A program made the position numbers and the translations under genes. Below the pieces are notes generated by a model, which saw only the letters and a program-made list of their open reading frames with translations, was not told the origin of the DNA and searched no databases. Shown here piece by piece: positions 16,575 to 24,792 of a stretch of DNA of 64,000 nucleotides. Source of the stretch: JBGPGW01 sp046349515 (GTDB lineage Bacteria > Pseudomonadota > Alphaproteobacteria > CADEGL01). The first letter of the stretch is position 1; every line of letters starts with the position of its first letter. The stretch is from the NCBI GenBank assembly GCA_046349515.1, contig JAXMCE010000002.1, positions 310,001-374,000 on the forward strand, written 5' to 3'.

Positions 16575-16817
16575 GACGCGGACTCTTCAGGCGGCGCCAC
16601 GGTCTGATCGCGGCCTGCTGGATGAACGCAGGACCGGGATGGCGCGCCTGTGGTCGCGCGCCGCGCTTCCCCATTCTTCTTGATGCGCTCAAGTGGCCGC
16701 TCGGTTTCGTCGCGGGCGCATCGCCGACAAAGGCAATGGCAGATCGGATTGGCGGCGTTTCGCGCGGGCCTCTTGGTCGCTCCGGCGACTAACGGGGGAC
16801 GGTTGACGGCAGATATT

Positions 16818-16833
16818 ATATTTTATAAAATAT
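16818..16833. promoter_or_regulatory. AT-rich perfect palindrome before GntR gene, candidate operator
   Basis: A 16-base perfect palindrome, ATATTTTATAAAATAT, stands in a 30-base AT-only patch (16812-16840) within otherwise high-GC DNA, 20 bases before the GntR start codon. The position suits an autoregulatory operator and also supplies -10-like sequence. Binding by the adjacent regulator is inferred. Confidence 0.5.
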
Positions 16834-16852
16834 TAAAAATAGGAACACCCCG

Positions 16853-17560
16853 ATGGTCGAGCATTCCGCAGCCCCGATTTTCCGCACCAAGCGGGAGGTC
16901 GCGCTCGATTCGCTTGAGAATGCGATCCGCCTCGGCCGCTATTCGCCCGGGCAGCCGCTGCGCCAGTCCCAACTCGTCCGGGATCTCGGTGTCGGCTCGA
17001 CGCCGGTGCGCGAGGCGGTGCTCGAACTCCTGGCGCGCGGCATCCTGGTGCAGGAAAGCCATCGCAGCGTCCGCGTCGCCGATCTCGACCTTGACCGCCT
17101 GCGCAACATCTATCGAGTGCGCGCGCTGCTCGAAATGGAGGCCGCGCGTCTCGGCACGGCGCGTATCTCGGATGAGGCGATCGAGCGGATGCGCGCCCTC
17201 GTGCAGCAGATGGTCTCAGCCAAGCGGAACGGCGACATGGAAGCTGCGATCCAGGCGGACTATGGATTTCGCAAGATCCTCTATACGGCCTCGGACAACC
17301 CGGTCCTCCTCGACCTCATCCAACAGTGCTGGAACCTGTTTCCGGGAAGCGTACTCTGGAACATCCCTGGCCGCGTGGCACAGTCGATCAAGGAGCACAA
17401 GCTGATGCTGGAGGCGGTCGCCCGGCGAGACCCCACCGCAGCGGCCTATTCGGTCGAGAACCACCTGCTGAGCGCGCTCAATGCGCTCGAATCCCACGTG
17501 TCGTCGTTTGCAAAGCGCAATCACGACGAGCCCGAGAATAATGAAGGAGCAGACCGATGA
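16853..17560 (+). CDS. GntR-family transcriptional regulator (FadR/FCD subfamily)
   Basis: A 235-residue DNA-binding repressor-type protein. Residues about 10-75 form the winged helix-turn-helix (REVALDSLENAIRLGRYSPG; LRQSQLVRDLGVGSTPVREAVLELLARG), followed by an all-helical FCD ligand-binding domain with RALLEMEAARL, EHKLMLEAVARRDP and a late VENHLLSA. In the first metal-ligand position the usual Phe-His is Phe-Arg (YGFRKILY), so metal binding may be altered. Its 3' end overlaps the next aminotransferase by four bases, so the regulator and the aminotransferase/GMC genes are probably one operon. The effector is unknown, likely an amino compound or acid from the downstream pathway. Confidence 0.9.
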   Translation: MVEHSAAPIFRTKREVALDSLENAIRLGRYSPGQPLRQSQLVRDLGVGSTPVREAVLELLARGILVQESHRSVRVADLDLDRLRNIYRVRALLEMEAARLGTARISDEAIERMRALVQQMVSAKRNGDMEAAIQADYGFRKILYTASDNPVLLDLIQQCWNLFPGSVLWNIPGRVAQSIKEHKLMLEAVARRDPTAAAYSVENHLLSALNALESHVSSFAKRNHDEPENNEGADR

Positions 17561-18876
17561 CCGGCGCGCCCGCTGGATCGAAGGAAGCCCATCTGCTGTC
17601 GATGGCAGAGCAATTCTCGTTTCGCGCCCGCATGGACAAGAGGACCAGCGAAGGCCCGGTCTTCGAGCGCGGCCTTGGCTCGGTGGTGTGGGACGTAAAC
17701 GCGAAGGAATATCTCGATTTCAACTCCGGGCAGATGTGTTCAGCGCTTGGCCACAATCACCCGACGGTAACCGCGGCCATCAAAGAGGCGTGCGACACGA
17801 TGCTGCACGCGCATTCGAGCCACTACAACGTCAAGGAAATCGAGCTCGCGTCCCGGCTGGGCGAGATCGTGCCGCGCCCGCTCCAGAAAAGCTTGTTCGG
17901 CGAATCCGGTGCGGATGCGAACGAAATGGCGATGATGATCGCCCGCAAGTACACGGACGGCTTCGAGATCGCGAGCCCGCACATCAGCTTCCATGGCCTG
18001 TCGGATGCGACCCGCGCGGTGACCTTCTCGGGCTGGCACTCGGGACATGGCCACCTGCCGGGCGGCACCCACGCGATCGTCGCCCCGTATTGTTATCGCT
18101 GCCCGCTCAACCAGACGTTCCCCGGCTGCAAGCTCGCCTGCCTCAAGACGAGCTTCGAGCTTCTCGACGCGCAGACGACCGGGCAGCCTGCCGCGGTCAT
18201 CACCGAGCCGTTGTTCAGCGCCGGCGGCGTGATCGAGCCGCCGCCCGGATGGCTCAAGACGCTCCAGGAGATGTGCCACGCCCGCGGCATGCTGCTGATC
18301 GTCGATGAGGAGCAGACCGGGCTCGGCAAGCTGGGGCAGATGTTCGCCTTCGAATCCGAAGGCATCGTGCCGGACATCATCACTGTCGCGAAGCACTTGG
18401 GCGGCGGCGTGGGGGTGAGCGCCGTCATCACCAGCGAGGCCATCGAAGACAAGGTCGTCAAGAGCGGCTACGCGGCGACGCATTCGCACGCCAACGACCC
18501 GCTTATCTGTGCCGCGGGCGTCGCGAGCCTCAACGTCATCCGCGACGAGGATGTCCCGGCGAAGGCGCGCAAGATCGGCCTGCAGATGCGTGAGCGCCTG
18601 GAAGCCTTGGCGCAGCGTTACGAGCTGATCGGCGACATTCGCGGGCGGGGCCAGCTCATGGGCATCGAACTGGTGCGCGACCGCTACACCAAGGAGCCCG
18701 CGACCACGGAGGGAAAGGCCGTGGCGAAGCACTGCTTCGAACACGGGCTCATCTTCTCGGTGCGCCGCGGCGGCAGCGTGCTGCGGTTCGTGCCGCCCTC
18801 CTCGACGACGGCGGACCAAATCGATCTCGCGATGGACCGCCTTGGCGCCGCCATCGAGCACGCCGTGGCCAAATGA
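17557..18876 (+). CDS. Class III PLP-dependent aminotransferase, second copy with four-Cys insertion
   Basis: A 439-residue class III aminotransferase, paralogous in layout to the one at 11894. Motifs: YLDFNSGQMCSALGHNHP, LFGESGADANEMAMMIARK, ITEPLFSAGGVIEPP, LIVDEEQTGLGKLGQMFAF, the PLP Lys in ITVAKHLGGG and DIRGRGQLMGIELV. A C-x2-C-x8-C-x3-C motif at 18091-18141 occupies the same place as in the first copy. The ATGA overlap with the GntR gene sets the start. It resembles the 2,2-dialkylglycine decarboxylase/beta-alanine aminotransferase part of class III more than acetylornithine aminotransferase; substrate unproven. The GMC oxidoreductase next door could supply its aldehyde or ketone by oxidising an alcohol. 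Confidence 0.9.
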   Translation: MTGAPAGSKEAHLLSMAEQFSFRARMDKRTSEGPVFERGLGSVVWDVNAKEYLDFNSGQMCSALGHNHPTVTAAIKEACDTMLHAHSSHYNVKEIELASRLGEIVPRPLQKSLFGESGADANEMAMMIARKYTDGFEIASPHISFHGLSDATRAVTFSGWHSGHGHLPGGTHAIVAPYCYRCPLNQTFPGCKLACLKTSFELLDAQTTGQPAAVITEPLFSAGGVIEPPPGWLKTLQEMCHARGMLLIVDEEQTGLGKLGQMFAFESEGIVPDIITVAKHLGGGVGVSAVITSEAIEDKVVKSGYAATHSHANDPLICAAGVASLNVIRDEDVPAKARKIGLQMRERLEALAQRYELIGDIRGRGQLMGIELVRDRYTKEPATTEGKAVAKHCFEHGLIFSVRRGGSVLRFVPPSSTTADQIDLAMDRLGAAIEHAVAK

Positions 18877-18888
18877 ACCGTCCAGTCG

Positions 18889-18912
18889 CGCATGCGAATG
18901 GGTTCGCATGCG
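18889..18912. repeat. Perfect inverted repeat (10-base arms, 4-base loop)
   Basis: CGCATGCGAA and TTCGCATGCG flank the loop TGGG in the 58-base gap between the aminotransferase and the GMC gene. It has no following T-run, so it is not a classic intrinsic terminator; it could be a processing/attenuation hairpin or a protein-binding site. Confidence 0.6.
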
Positions 18913-18934
18913 GTTGCATTCGGGGAGCGTTCCA

Positions 18935-20578
18935 TTGAAAGCCTATGACTACATCGTGATCGGGGCCGGGACCGCTGGATGCGTCGTCGCGGCCCGGCTT
19001 GCCGAGCAGGCGGATGTGAAGGTCCTGCTTCTAGAGGCAGGCCCGTCCGATCGCCATTGGACGATCCGGATCCCGAGCGCCATCGGACGCAATTACGAAG
19101 GCGGTCCCTTCAACTGGGCCTTCAACAGCGTGCCGCAGAAGACTCTCAACAACCGCTCGATCTTCCAGCCGCGCGGCCGCGTGCTCGGCGGCTCGTCCTC
19201 GATCAACGGCATGGTGTTTCTCCGCGGCCACGCGCTCGACTACGACCGCTGGGAGGCCGAAGGGGCGGACGGATGGTCCTATGCCGACGTGCTGCCCTAC
19301 TTCCGGCGGAGCGAACGCTACCTCGGGACGCCGAGCGAGTACCGGGGCACCGACGGCCCGATCGCTGTGAGGAAAGGAGTCGCATCCAACCCGATCGACG
19401 CCGCGCTTCTTCAAGCCGGCGAACAGGCCGGCTATCCCCTCACCGAGGACGTGAATGGTTTCCAGCAGGAGGGTTTCGGCTCCTGGGATATGAACATCGA
19501 CGGCGGTGTGCGCGCGAATGCCGCCTATGCCTATCTGCGGCGTCCCGAATCGGCCCCGCGGATCGACATCGAGACGCGCGCCTTCGCCACACGGATCATT
19601 ATCGACCGCATGCGTGCGACAGGCGTCGAATATCTCAAGGGCGGGGAACGCATGACGGCGACCGCGTCCCGCGAGATCATCCTCTCGGGCGGCCCGTTCC
19701 ATTCCCCGCAGGTCCTGATGCTCTCGGGCATCGGCCCGGCGGATCACCTCCGCCGCCATGACATCCCCGTCATCGTCGACAGCCCCGGCGTCGGCGAGAA
19801 CCTCCAGGATCACATGTACATGATGATCCAATACACATCGAAGGTTCCCTGCTCGTTCAACCCCTACGCGCGGGGGCCGCGGATGGTCCTCGCGGGCATC
19901 GAGTGGTTCTTGACGCATGGCGGGCCGGCCGCGAGCAATCACATCGAGGTGGGGGCCTTCATGCGTTCGCGGGCCGGCATCACCCATCCCGACGCGCAGA
20001 TCCACTTCCGCCCGCTCCTCCTCGACAGCTGGAAGCCGAGCAAGCACCACGGCTACAATTTCGGCGTCAGCACGATGCGCGCGACGAGCCGCGGGACCGT
20101 CCGGCTCAAGAGCGCCAACCCGCTCGAGGCCCCCCTCATCGACCCGAACTACCTGTCGACCACCGAGGACATGGTCGACATGCGCAATTGCTTCAAACTC
20201 ACCATGGAGGTCGCGGCGCAGCGCGCCTTCGACCCGTTCCGCGATCGGGAGGTGACGCCGGGCGTGCGCCTATCCTCTGATTCCGAGATCGACGCCTATA
20301 TCCGCGCGAACGCGGCGAGCGGTTATCACCCGATCGGCACCTGCCGGATGGGCAAGGACAGGGGCGCCGTCTGCGCGCCTGACTTGAAAGTCAGGGGCGT
20401 CGAGAATCTCCGCGTCGTCGACTCCTCGGCCTTCCCGAGCGAGCCGAGCGCCAATACGAACGCGCCGTCGTTCATGCTGGGCGAGCGGGCGGCGGATCTC
20501 ATCCGCGGCGGTCCGCTCCTGCCGAAGTCGAACCTGCCGTCCTACCTCGCCGCGAACCATCCCCACGCGCAGCGTTGA
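18935..20578 (+). CDS. GMC-family FAD-dependent oxidoreductase (choline dehydrogenase-like)
   Basis: A 547-residue glucose-methanol-choline oxidoreductase that oxidises a primary alcohol with FAD. Seen: the ADP-binding motif DYIVIGAGTAGCVVAARL at the N-terminus, the GMC signature 1 region GRVLGGSSSINGMVFLRG, signature 2 SGGPFHSPQVLMLSGIGPA, and the C-terminal catalytic area GYHPIGTCRMG with SANTNAP. TTG 18935 was chosen because CGGGGAGCG lies just upstream and the product then starts MKAYDYIVIGAG; the frame continues upstream to 18842 but inside the aminotransferase. Probably co-transcribed with the GntR and aminotransferase genes. BetA-like in layout, but choline is not implied without betaine-aldehyde dehydrogenase nearby. 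Confidence 0.9.
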   Translation: MKAYDYIVIGAGTAGCVVAARLAEQADVKVLLLEAGPSDRHWTIRIPSAIGRNYEGGPFNWAFNSVPQKTLNNRSIFQPRGRVLGGSSSINGMVFLRGHALDYDRWEAEGADGWSYADVLPYFRRSERYLGTPSEYRGTDGPIAVRKGVASNPIDAALLQAGEQAGYPLTEDVNGFQQEGFGSWDMNIDGGVRANAAYAYLRRPESAPRIDIETRAFATRIIIDRMRATGVEYLKGGERMTATASREIILSGGPFHSPQVLMLSGIGPADHLRRHDIPVIVDSPGVGENLQDHMYMMIQYTSKVPCSFNPYARGPRMVLAGIEWFLTHGGPAASNHIEVGAFMRSRAGITHPDAQIHFRPLLLDSWKPSKHHGYNFGVSTMRATSRGTVRLKSANPLEAPLIDPNYLSTTEDMVDMRNCFKLTMEVAAQRAFDPFRDREVTPGVRLSSDSEIDAYIRANAASGYHPIGTCRMGKDRGAVCAPDLKVRGVENLRVVDSSAFPSEPSANTNAPSFMLGERAADLIRGGPLLPKSNLPSYLAANHPHAQR

Positions 20579-20579
20579 G

Positions 20580-22013
20580 CTACTCGCCCGCGCGCAAGGC
20601 CGGCGTTTCGGCGGGAAGCGGTGTCGCGCGCTGGTGGCCCGAGACCTCGCGGCCGGCATCGGCCGGCAACCGCCGATAGACAAGGGCGGGAAGCATGGCG
20701 ATCGCGCCGATCGTGAAGAAGGCCGGCATGAAATCCAAGGCCGTCAGCCGCGTCGCGCCGCCCGCGGTGAGATGAAGGACGAATGCTCCGACGCCCACGC
20801 CGATGCTGAGCGACAGCTGCTGCGCCATGCTCACGAGACTCGTGGCTTGGCTCATCTCGGGCCGCGGGATGTCGGCATAACCGATGATATTGACGCTCGT
20901 GAACTGGAGCGAGCGAATGAAGCCGCCCAAGAGCAGGATCGCGAGAATGACCGCATGGGGCGTGTCGGGGCGGAAGAGGCCATTGGCGGCAAGAACGGCG
21001 CCGCTCAGCAGGACGCTCCCGATGAGGACGGAGCGGAAGCCGAACCACCGAAGGATCGGCACGGCCGCGATCTTCATCGTCACGGCCCCGATCGCGGCAA
21101 CAAATGTCAGCATGCCCGAGCGGAAGGCTGAGAGGCCGAAGGCGATCTGAAACATAAGGGGCAGGAGAAACGGCACGGCGCCGATGCCGATGCGGAAGAG
21201 AAAGCCGCCAGCGACGCTCGCCCGCAAGGTGGGATAGCGAAGCAGGGACAGCCGGATCACCGGATGCGCCGTCCGGCGCGCGTGACGGAGATAGAGGAGT
21301 GCGGCCAGGGCCCCCACGGCGAGCAAAGTCGCGACGACGGCATCGGGCAGGATGCTGCGCCCCACCGCCTCGAAGCCGAAGACGAGACCGGTCAAGCCGA
21401 CGGCCGCCAGGACGAACCCGAACACGTCGAGAGGCGGAGCCTCGCCCTCCTTCAAGTCGTCGATGAAGATGAGCGCCAGCGCGATGCCGAGGAGTCCGAT
21501 CGGCACGTTGATCCAGAAGATCCAGCGCCAGGACGCGTAGGTGGTGAGGAATCCGCCGACGGGCGGACCCACGATGGGGCCGATCAGGGCCGGTATCGTC
21601 AGGTAGGACATGGCGCGCACGAATTGGGCCTTGGGCACGGAGCGCAGAAGCACGAGCCTGCCGACAGGAACCATCATGGCGCCGCCGAGTCCCTGGAGGA
21701 TGCGCGCAAGCACGAGCTCCCACAGAGCACCACTCACCCCGCAGGCGATCGAGCCCAGGGTGAAGACGGCGATCGCCGAGGTGAAGATGCGCCGCGCGCC
21801 GAAGCGATCCGCCATCCATCCGCTGATCGGAATGAAGACGGCGAGGCTGAAGAGATAGGCCGTGATCGCCAGGTTGAGGCGCAATGGGTGCGCGCCGAAC
21901 GACGAGGCGATCGCCGGCAGCGCCGTCGCCAGGACCGTCGAGTCGAGATTCTCCATGAACAGCGCGCAAGCAATGATCAAGGGGAGCAGGACGTGATTGG
22001 GCAGTCTCGACAT
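20580..22013 (-). CDS. MFS drug/metabolite exporter, DHA2 (EmrB/QacA) family
   Basis: A 477-residue transporter with about 14 membrane helices. DHA2 features are visible: MENLDSTVLATALPAIA in helix 1 (motif D1), GWMADRFGARRIF in the first cytoplasmic loop (motif A), LARILQGLGGAMMVPVGR (motif B) and GPIVGPPVGGFLTTYASWRWIFWINVP (motif C of proton antiporters). It likely exports a hydrophobic or amphipathic compound using the proton gradient. It ends one base away from the convergent GMC stop and has no adhesion-protein partner (EmrA) nearby. Substrate unknown. Confidence 0.9.
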   Translation of the reverse strand: MSRLPNHVLLPLIIACALFMENLDSTVLATALPAIASSFGAHPLRLNLAITAYLFSLAVFIPISGWMADRFGARRIFTSAIAVFTLGSIACGVSGALWELVLARILQGLGGAMMVPVGRLVLLRSVPKAQFVRAMSYLTIPALIGPIVGPPVGGFLTTYASWRWIFWINVPIGLLGIALALIFIDDLKEGEAPPLDVFGFVLAAVGLTGLVFGFEAVGRSILPDAVVATLLAVGALAALLYLRHARRTAHPVIRLSLLRYPTLRASVAGGFLFRIGIGAVPFLLPLMFQIAFGLSAFRSGMLTFVAAIGAVTMKIAAVPILRWFGFRSVLIGSVLLSGAVLAANGLFRPDTPHAVILAILLLGGFIRSLQFTSVNIIGYADIPRPEMSQATSLVSMAQQLSLSIGVGVGAFVLHLTAGGATRLTALDFMPAFFTIGAIAMLPALVYRRLPADAGREVSGHQRATPLPAETPALRAGE

Positions 22014-22151
22014 GGCCCCTCAAACCTTCGCCGCGCGACGCTGGCCCGGCTATGATAAGCGAAGGCGACGCGCATCACGTATGCCATAAGAAGAAGGCGC
22101 CCATGCGGACGAGGCGCGCGGGGCCCAAGGCGAGGAAAAGGGCGAGGCATC

Positions 22152-22856
22152 ATGGAGCGGCCACCGATCGTGTTCATTCCAGGACTCATGGATGACGCCT
22201 TCCTCTGGGCGCATCAGGTCCGGTTTCTTGCCGACATCGCGCAGCCGATCGTGGCCGACATCACGCACGAGGACAGCGTCGACGCCATGGCCGAGTCCGT
22301 CCTCGCTCGGGTTCCCGACCGGTTCGCCCTCGCGGGCTTCTCTCTCGGCGGCTACGTCTCGCTCGCGATCTTGCGTCGCGCGCCGGCACGCGTTCAGAAG
22401 CTCGCCCTTCTCTGCACCTCGGCGCGCGCCGACACAGATGCGCGGCGCGGGGAACGGCGCACACTCATCGCCGAGACCGGGGATGCCAGCCAGCTCGAAC
22501 GCCATACGCGCGGCGACATGGTGTCCAACATCCATCCGGGTCGTCTGGAGGATGCGCCGATCGTCGAAGGGATCGTCGCCATGGCACAACGCCAGGGTCC
22601 GGCGGTCTTCGCGCGCCAGCACACGGCCTGCATGGGCCGGCCGGACGGCCGCCCGTCCCTTCCCTCGATCGCGTGCCCCGCTCTCGTCGTCTCGGGGCGG
22701 GACGACCGTGTTCTTCCGCCCACGCTGTCCCAGGAGATCGCGGACGGCATCAAGGCCGCGCGCCACGTGACGATCGAAGAATGCGGACACTACGCGCCGC
22801 TCGAGCGACCGCATGCCGTGACCGCGCTCTTGCGGGAATGGTTGCTCTACGCTTGA
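22152..22856 (+). CDS. Alpha/beta hydrolase
   Basis: A 234-residue alpha/beta-hydrolase fold protein. The catalytic triad is readable: Ser in GFSLGGYVSL, Asp in VVSGRDDRVLPP and His in ECGHYAPLERP. The N-terminus IVFIPGLMDDAFLW is the oxyanion-hole strand. It is a short, cap-poor form like many small carboxylesterases and MhpC-like hydrolases. It stands alone between the divergent MFS gene and the agmatinase-family gene. Substrate cannot be told. Confidence 0.87.
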   Translation: MERPPIVFIPGLMDDAFLWAHQVRFLADIAQPIVADITHEDSVDAMAESVLARVPDRFALAGFSLGGYVSLAILRRAPARVQKLALLCTSARADTDARRGERRTLIAETGDASQLERHTRGDMVSNIHPGRLEDAPIVEGIVAMAQRQGPAVFARQHTACMGRPDGRPSLPSIACPALVVSGRDDRVLPPTLSQEIADGIKAARHVTIEECGHYAPLERPHAVTALLREWLLYA

Positions 22857-22943
22857 TCGGCACCTGGTCACGAGAGCGGAATCGCGCCATCCGCCGGAAG
22901 CACGGCAACCGCTGCACCGGCCCTTACGAAGGAGCGTTCACCC

Positions 22944-23888
22944 ATGTCTGACTACAAGGCCCTCGGCCTTTCCTGCTTCGGTCCCGCGACCTTCGCGAAG
23001 AGCCCGCTCGTCCGCCTCGACCAGGATTGGTCCGCCGACGTGGCGCTCCTTGGCGTCCCGTTCGACCAGGGAGCAGGGTTTCGCTCGGGCACGCGCTGGG
23101 GACCGCGCGCGATCCGAGACATGTCCGTACGCTTCAGCTCGATCGCGGCCGAAGGCAAGCCGGGCTATTGGGACCTCCGCACGCGAAAGACCAAGGCGCA
23201 CTGCTCCATCGCCGATTGCGGCGATGTCGATATCGTGCCGTTGCTGTGGGAACAGAACTTCGACCTCATCACCCGTTCGACGCGCGCCGTTCGCGAGCAT
23301 AAGGCCCTTCCCTTCGTCATGGGCGGAGACCACTCGATCACCTTTCCCGTCCTCAAGGCCTATGAGGGATCGAAGGCCATCACCGTCGTCCAGTTCGACG
23401 CCCATATGGATTACCGGGACGAGGCGATGGGCGTGCGCTACGGCCACGGCAATGTGCTGAGGCGCGTGCGTGAGCTACCCTGGGTCAAGCGGGTGGTCGC
23501 GATCGGCATCCGCAGCATCCGCACGCGCCAGGAGGATTTCGAGGCCAGCCTCAAGGACGGCAACCTCGTCATCCCGGCCTGGGACGTCCACGAACTCGGC
23601 GCCAAGCACTTCGCCCCCGTCCTGCCGCGGGACGAGGACGTCTACATCACCTTCGACATCGATGGCATGGACGCGGCGATCGCGCCCGGCACCGGAACGC
23701 CGGAAGTAGGCGGGCTCACCTTCGAGCAGGCGCGCTACTTTCTCGGCGCGATCTGCAAGCGTAACCGTCTCGTTGGATTCGACATGGTCGAGATGAATCC
23801 AAGCCTCGATCCGACCGCGATCACGGCGCTTCTCTGCGCCCAGATCATGGTCGAGGTCATGGGTTTCGCCTTTCCACAGGCGAGTTAG
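22944..23888 (+). CDS. Agmatinase/arginase-family ureohydrolase
   Basis: A 314-residue binuclear manganese amidinohydrolase-type protein. Metal ligands are in GGDHSI (His about 130), QFDAHMDYRDE (Asp152, His154, Asp156) and FDIDGMD; signature ending PGTGTPEVGGLT is complete. These enzymes release urea from agmatine, arginine, guanidinobutyrate, proclavaminate or similar guanidino compounds. The overall shape (early RSGTRWGPRAIR, DHS-DAHMD spacing) suits SpeB-like agmatinases. Start ATG 22944 follows GAAGGAGCG. It converges on the hydrolase at 23885 with a four-base overlap. Exact substrate is not certain; guanidinobutyrase is a serious alternative. Confidence 0.9.
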   Translation: MSDYKALGLSCFGPATFAKSPLVRLDQDWSADVALLGVPFDQGAGFRSGTRWGPRAIRDMSVRFSSIAAEGKPGYWDLRTRKTKAHCSIADCGDVDIVPLLWEQNFDLITRSTRAVREHKALPFVMGGDHSITFPVLKAYEGSKAITVVQFDAHMDYRDEAMGVRYGHGNVLRRVRELPWVKRVVAIGIRSIRTRQEDFEASLKDGNLVIPAWDVHELGAKHFAPVLPRDEDVYITFDIDGMDAAIAPGTGTPEVGGLTFEQARYFLGAICKRNRLVGFDMVEMNPSLDPTAITALLCAQIMVEVMGFAFPQAS

Positions 23889-24688
23889 CTCGATCGCCGC
23901 GCAGCGAGCCAATCCATCATGATCCGGTTGAACACCTCCGGGTGCTCGACGTTCGGAAAGTGCCGCGCGTTGGCGATGTCCTCGTAGCGCGCGCCGGGGA
24001 CGAGCGAGGCCAGGCGTTTGTTGTCAGCGGGCGGGGTTCCCAGATCCTCCGTTCCGCAGACGACGAGCGTCGGTGCCTTGATCGTCGGCAGCTTGGGCAC
24101 GAAGTCGAAATTGAGGATCGCGGCCGTGCAGCCGAGATAACCGGCCGCGGTGGTCGCCGCGATCGTGTCGCGGATCTGCCGCCAACGGACAGGATTGCGC
24201 GGCTTGAACGCGTCGGTAAACCAACGCTCGATCGTGCTGTCTGCCAACGGCGCCACGGAACTGGCTCCTTTCACGGCGCTGATGCGCGGCGCCCACACGT
24301 CCGCGGCCCCCGGTGGGGTCTGGGGCAGCGTGTCGCACAGCATCGCCGAGTGAAGACGCGGCGCGTGCCCGATGGCAAACGCCTGGCCGATCATTCCGCC
24401 GATCGAAAGTCCGATGAAATGCGCCTTGTCGATGCCAAGCGAATCGAGCACCGCCGCCACATCCGCGGCCAGCGCCGCCATGGTGTAATCGCCGGGGACG
24501 GGGTCGCTGCCCCCATGGCCGCGCATGTCGAGGCGGAGAATCCGGAAGCCGGCCGAGAGAAGCGGCGGCACCTGCTCCGCCCACATGCCGCCGTCGGATG
24601 CGAGCGAGTGCGTGAGGCACACGACTGGGCCACGCTCCGGTCCCATGAGGTCGTAGTGGATGCGGCGCTTGTCGAGCGTGAGCAACAT
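23885..24688 (-). CDS. Alpha/beta hydrolase, 3-oxoadipate enol-lactonase-like
   Basis: A 267-residue alpha/beta hydrolase. Triad: Ser in GLSIGGMIGQ, Asp in VVCGTEDLGTPP, His in NARHFPNVEHPE; oxyanion strand VVCLTHSLASD, and LRLDMRGHGGSDP typical of PcaD-like enzymes. PcaD hydrolyses 3-oxoadipate enol-lactone in the beta-ketoadipate pathway, but no pca neighbours are present, so the real substrate may be another lactone or ester. ATG 24688 was chosen because CATGGGAGGACC precedes it; the frame runs on to 25069 in a region lying across the next gene. Possibly co-transcribed with the pyrroline-5-carboxylate reductase-like gene, 104 bases upstream. Confidence 0.87.
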   Translation of the reverse strand: MLLTLDKRRIHYDLMGPERGPVVCLTHSLASDGGMWAEQVPPLLSAGFRILRLDMRGHGGSDPVPGDYTMAALAADVAAVLDSLGIDKAHFIGLSIGGMIGQAFAIGHAPRLHSAMLCDTLPQTPPGAADVWAPRISAVKGASSVAPLADSTIERWFTDAFKPRNPVRWRQIRDTIAATTAAGYLGCTAAILNFDFVPKLPTIKAPTLVVCGTEDLGTPPADNKRLASLVPGARYEDIANARHFPNVEHPEVFNRIMMDWLAARRSS

Positions 24689-24792
24689 CGATCGGGTCCT
24701 CCCATGCCAGCGCGGGGTCGCGCCCTTCCTGGTCCGAGGGTAGTGGGATTCGACCTCGTGACGCCAGAACCGAAGGAGCGAGGCGGGGGCGG

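Noticed and set aside
16575..16817. Possible small gene before the GntR regulator
   Set aside because: Only Arg/Ser-rich shadow frames; the AT patch and palindrome fit a regulatory region.
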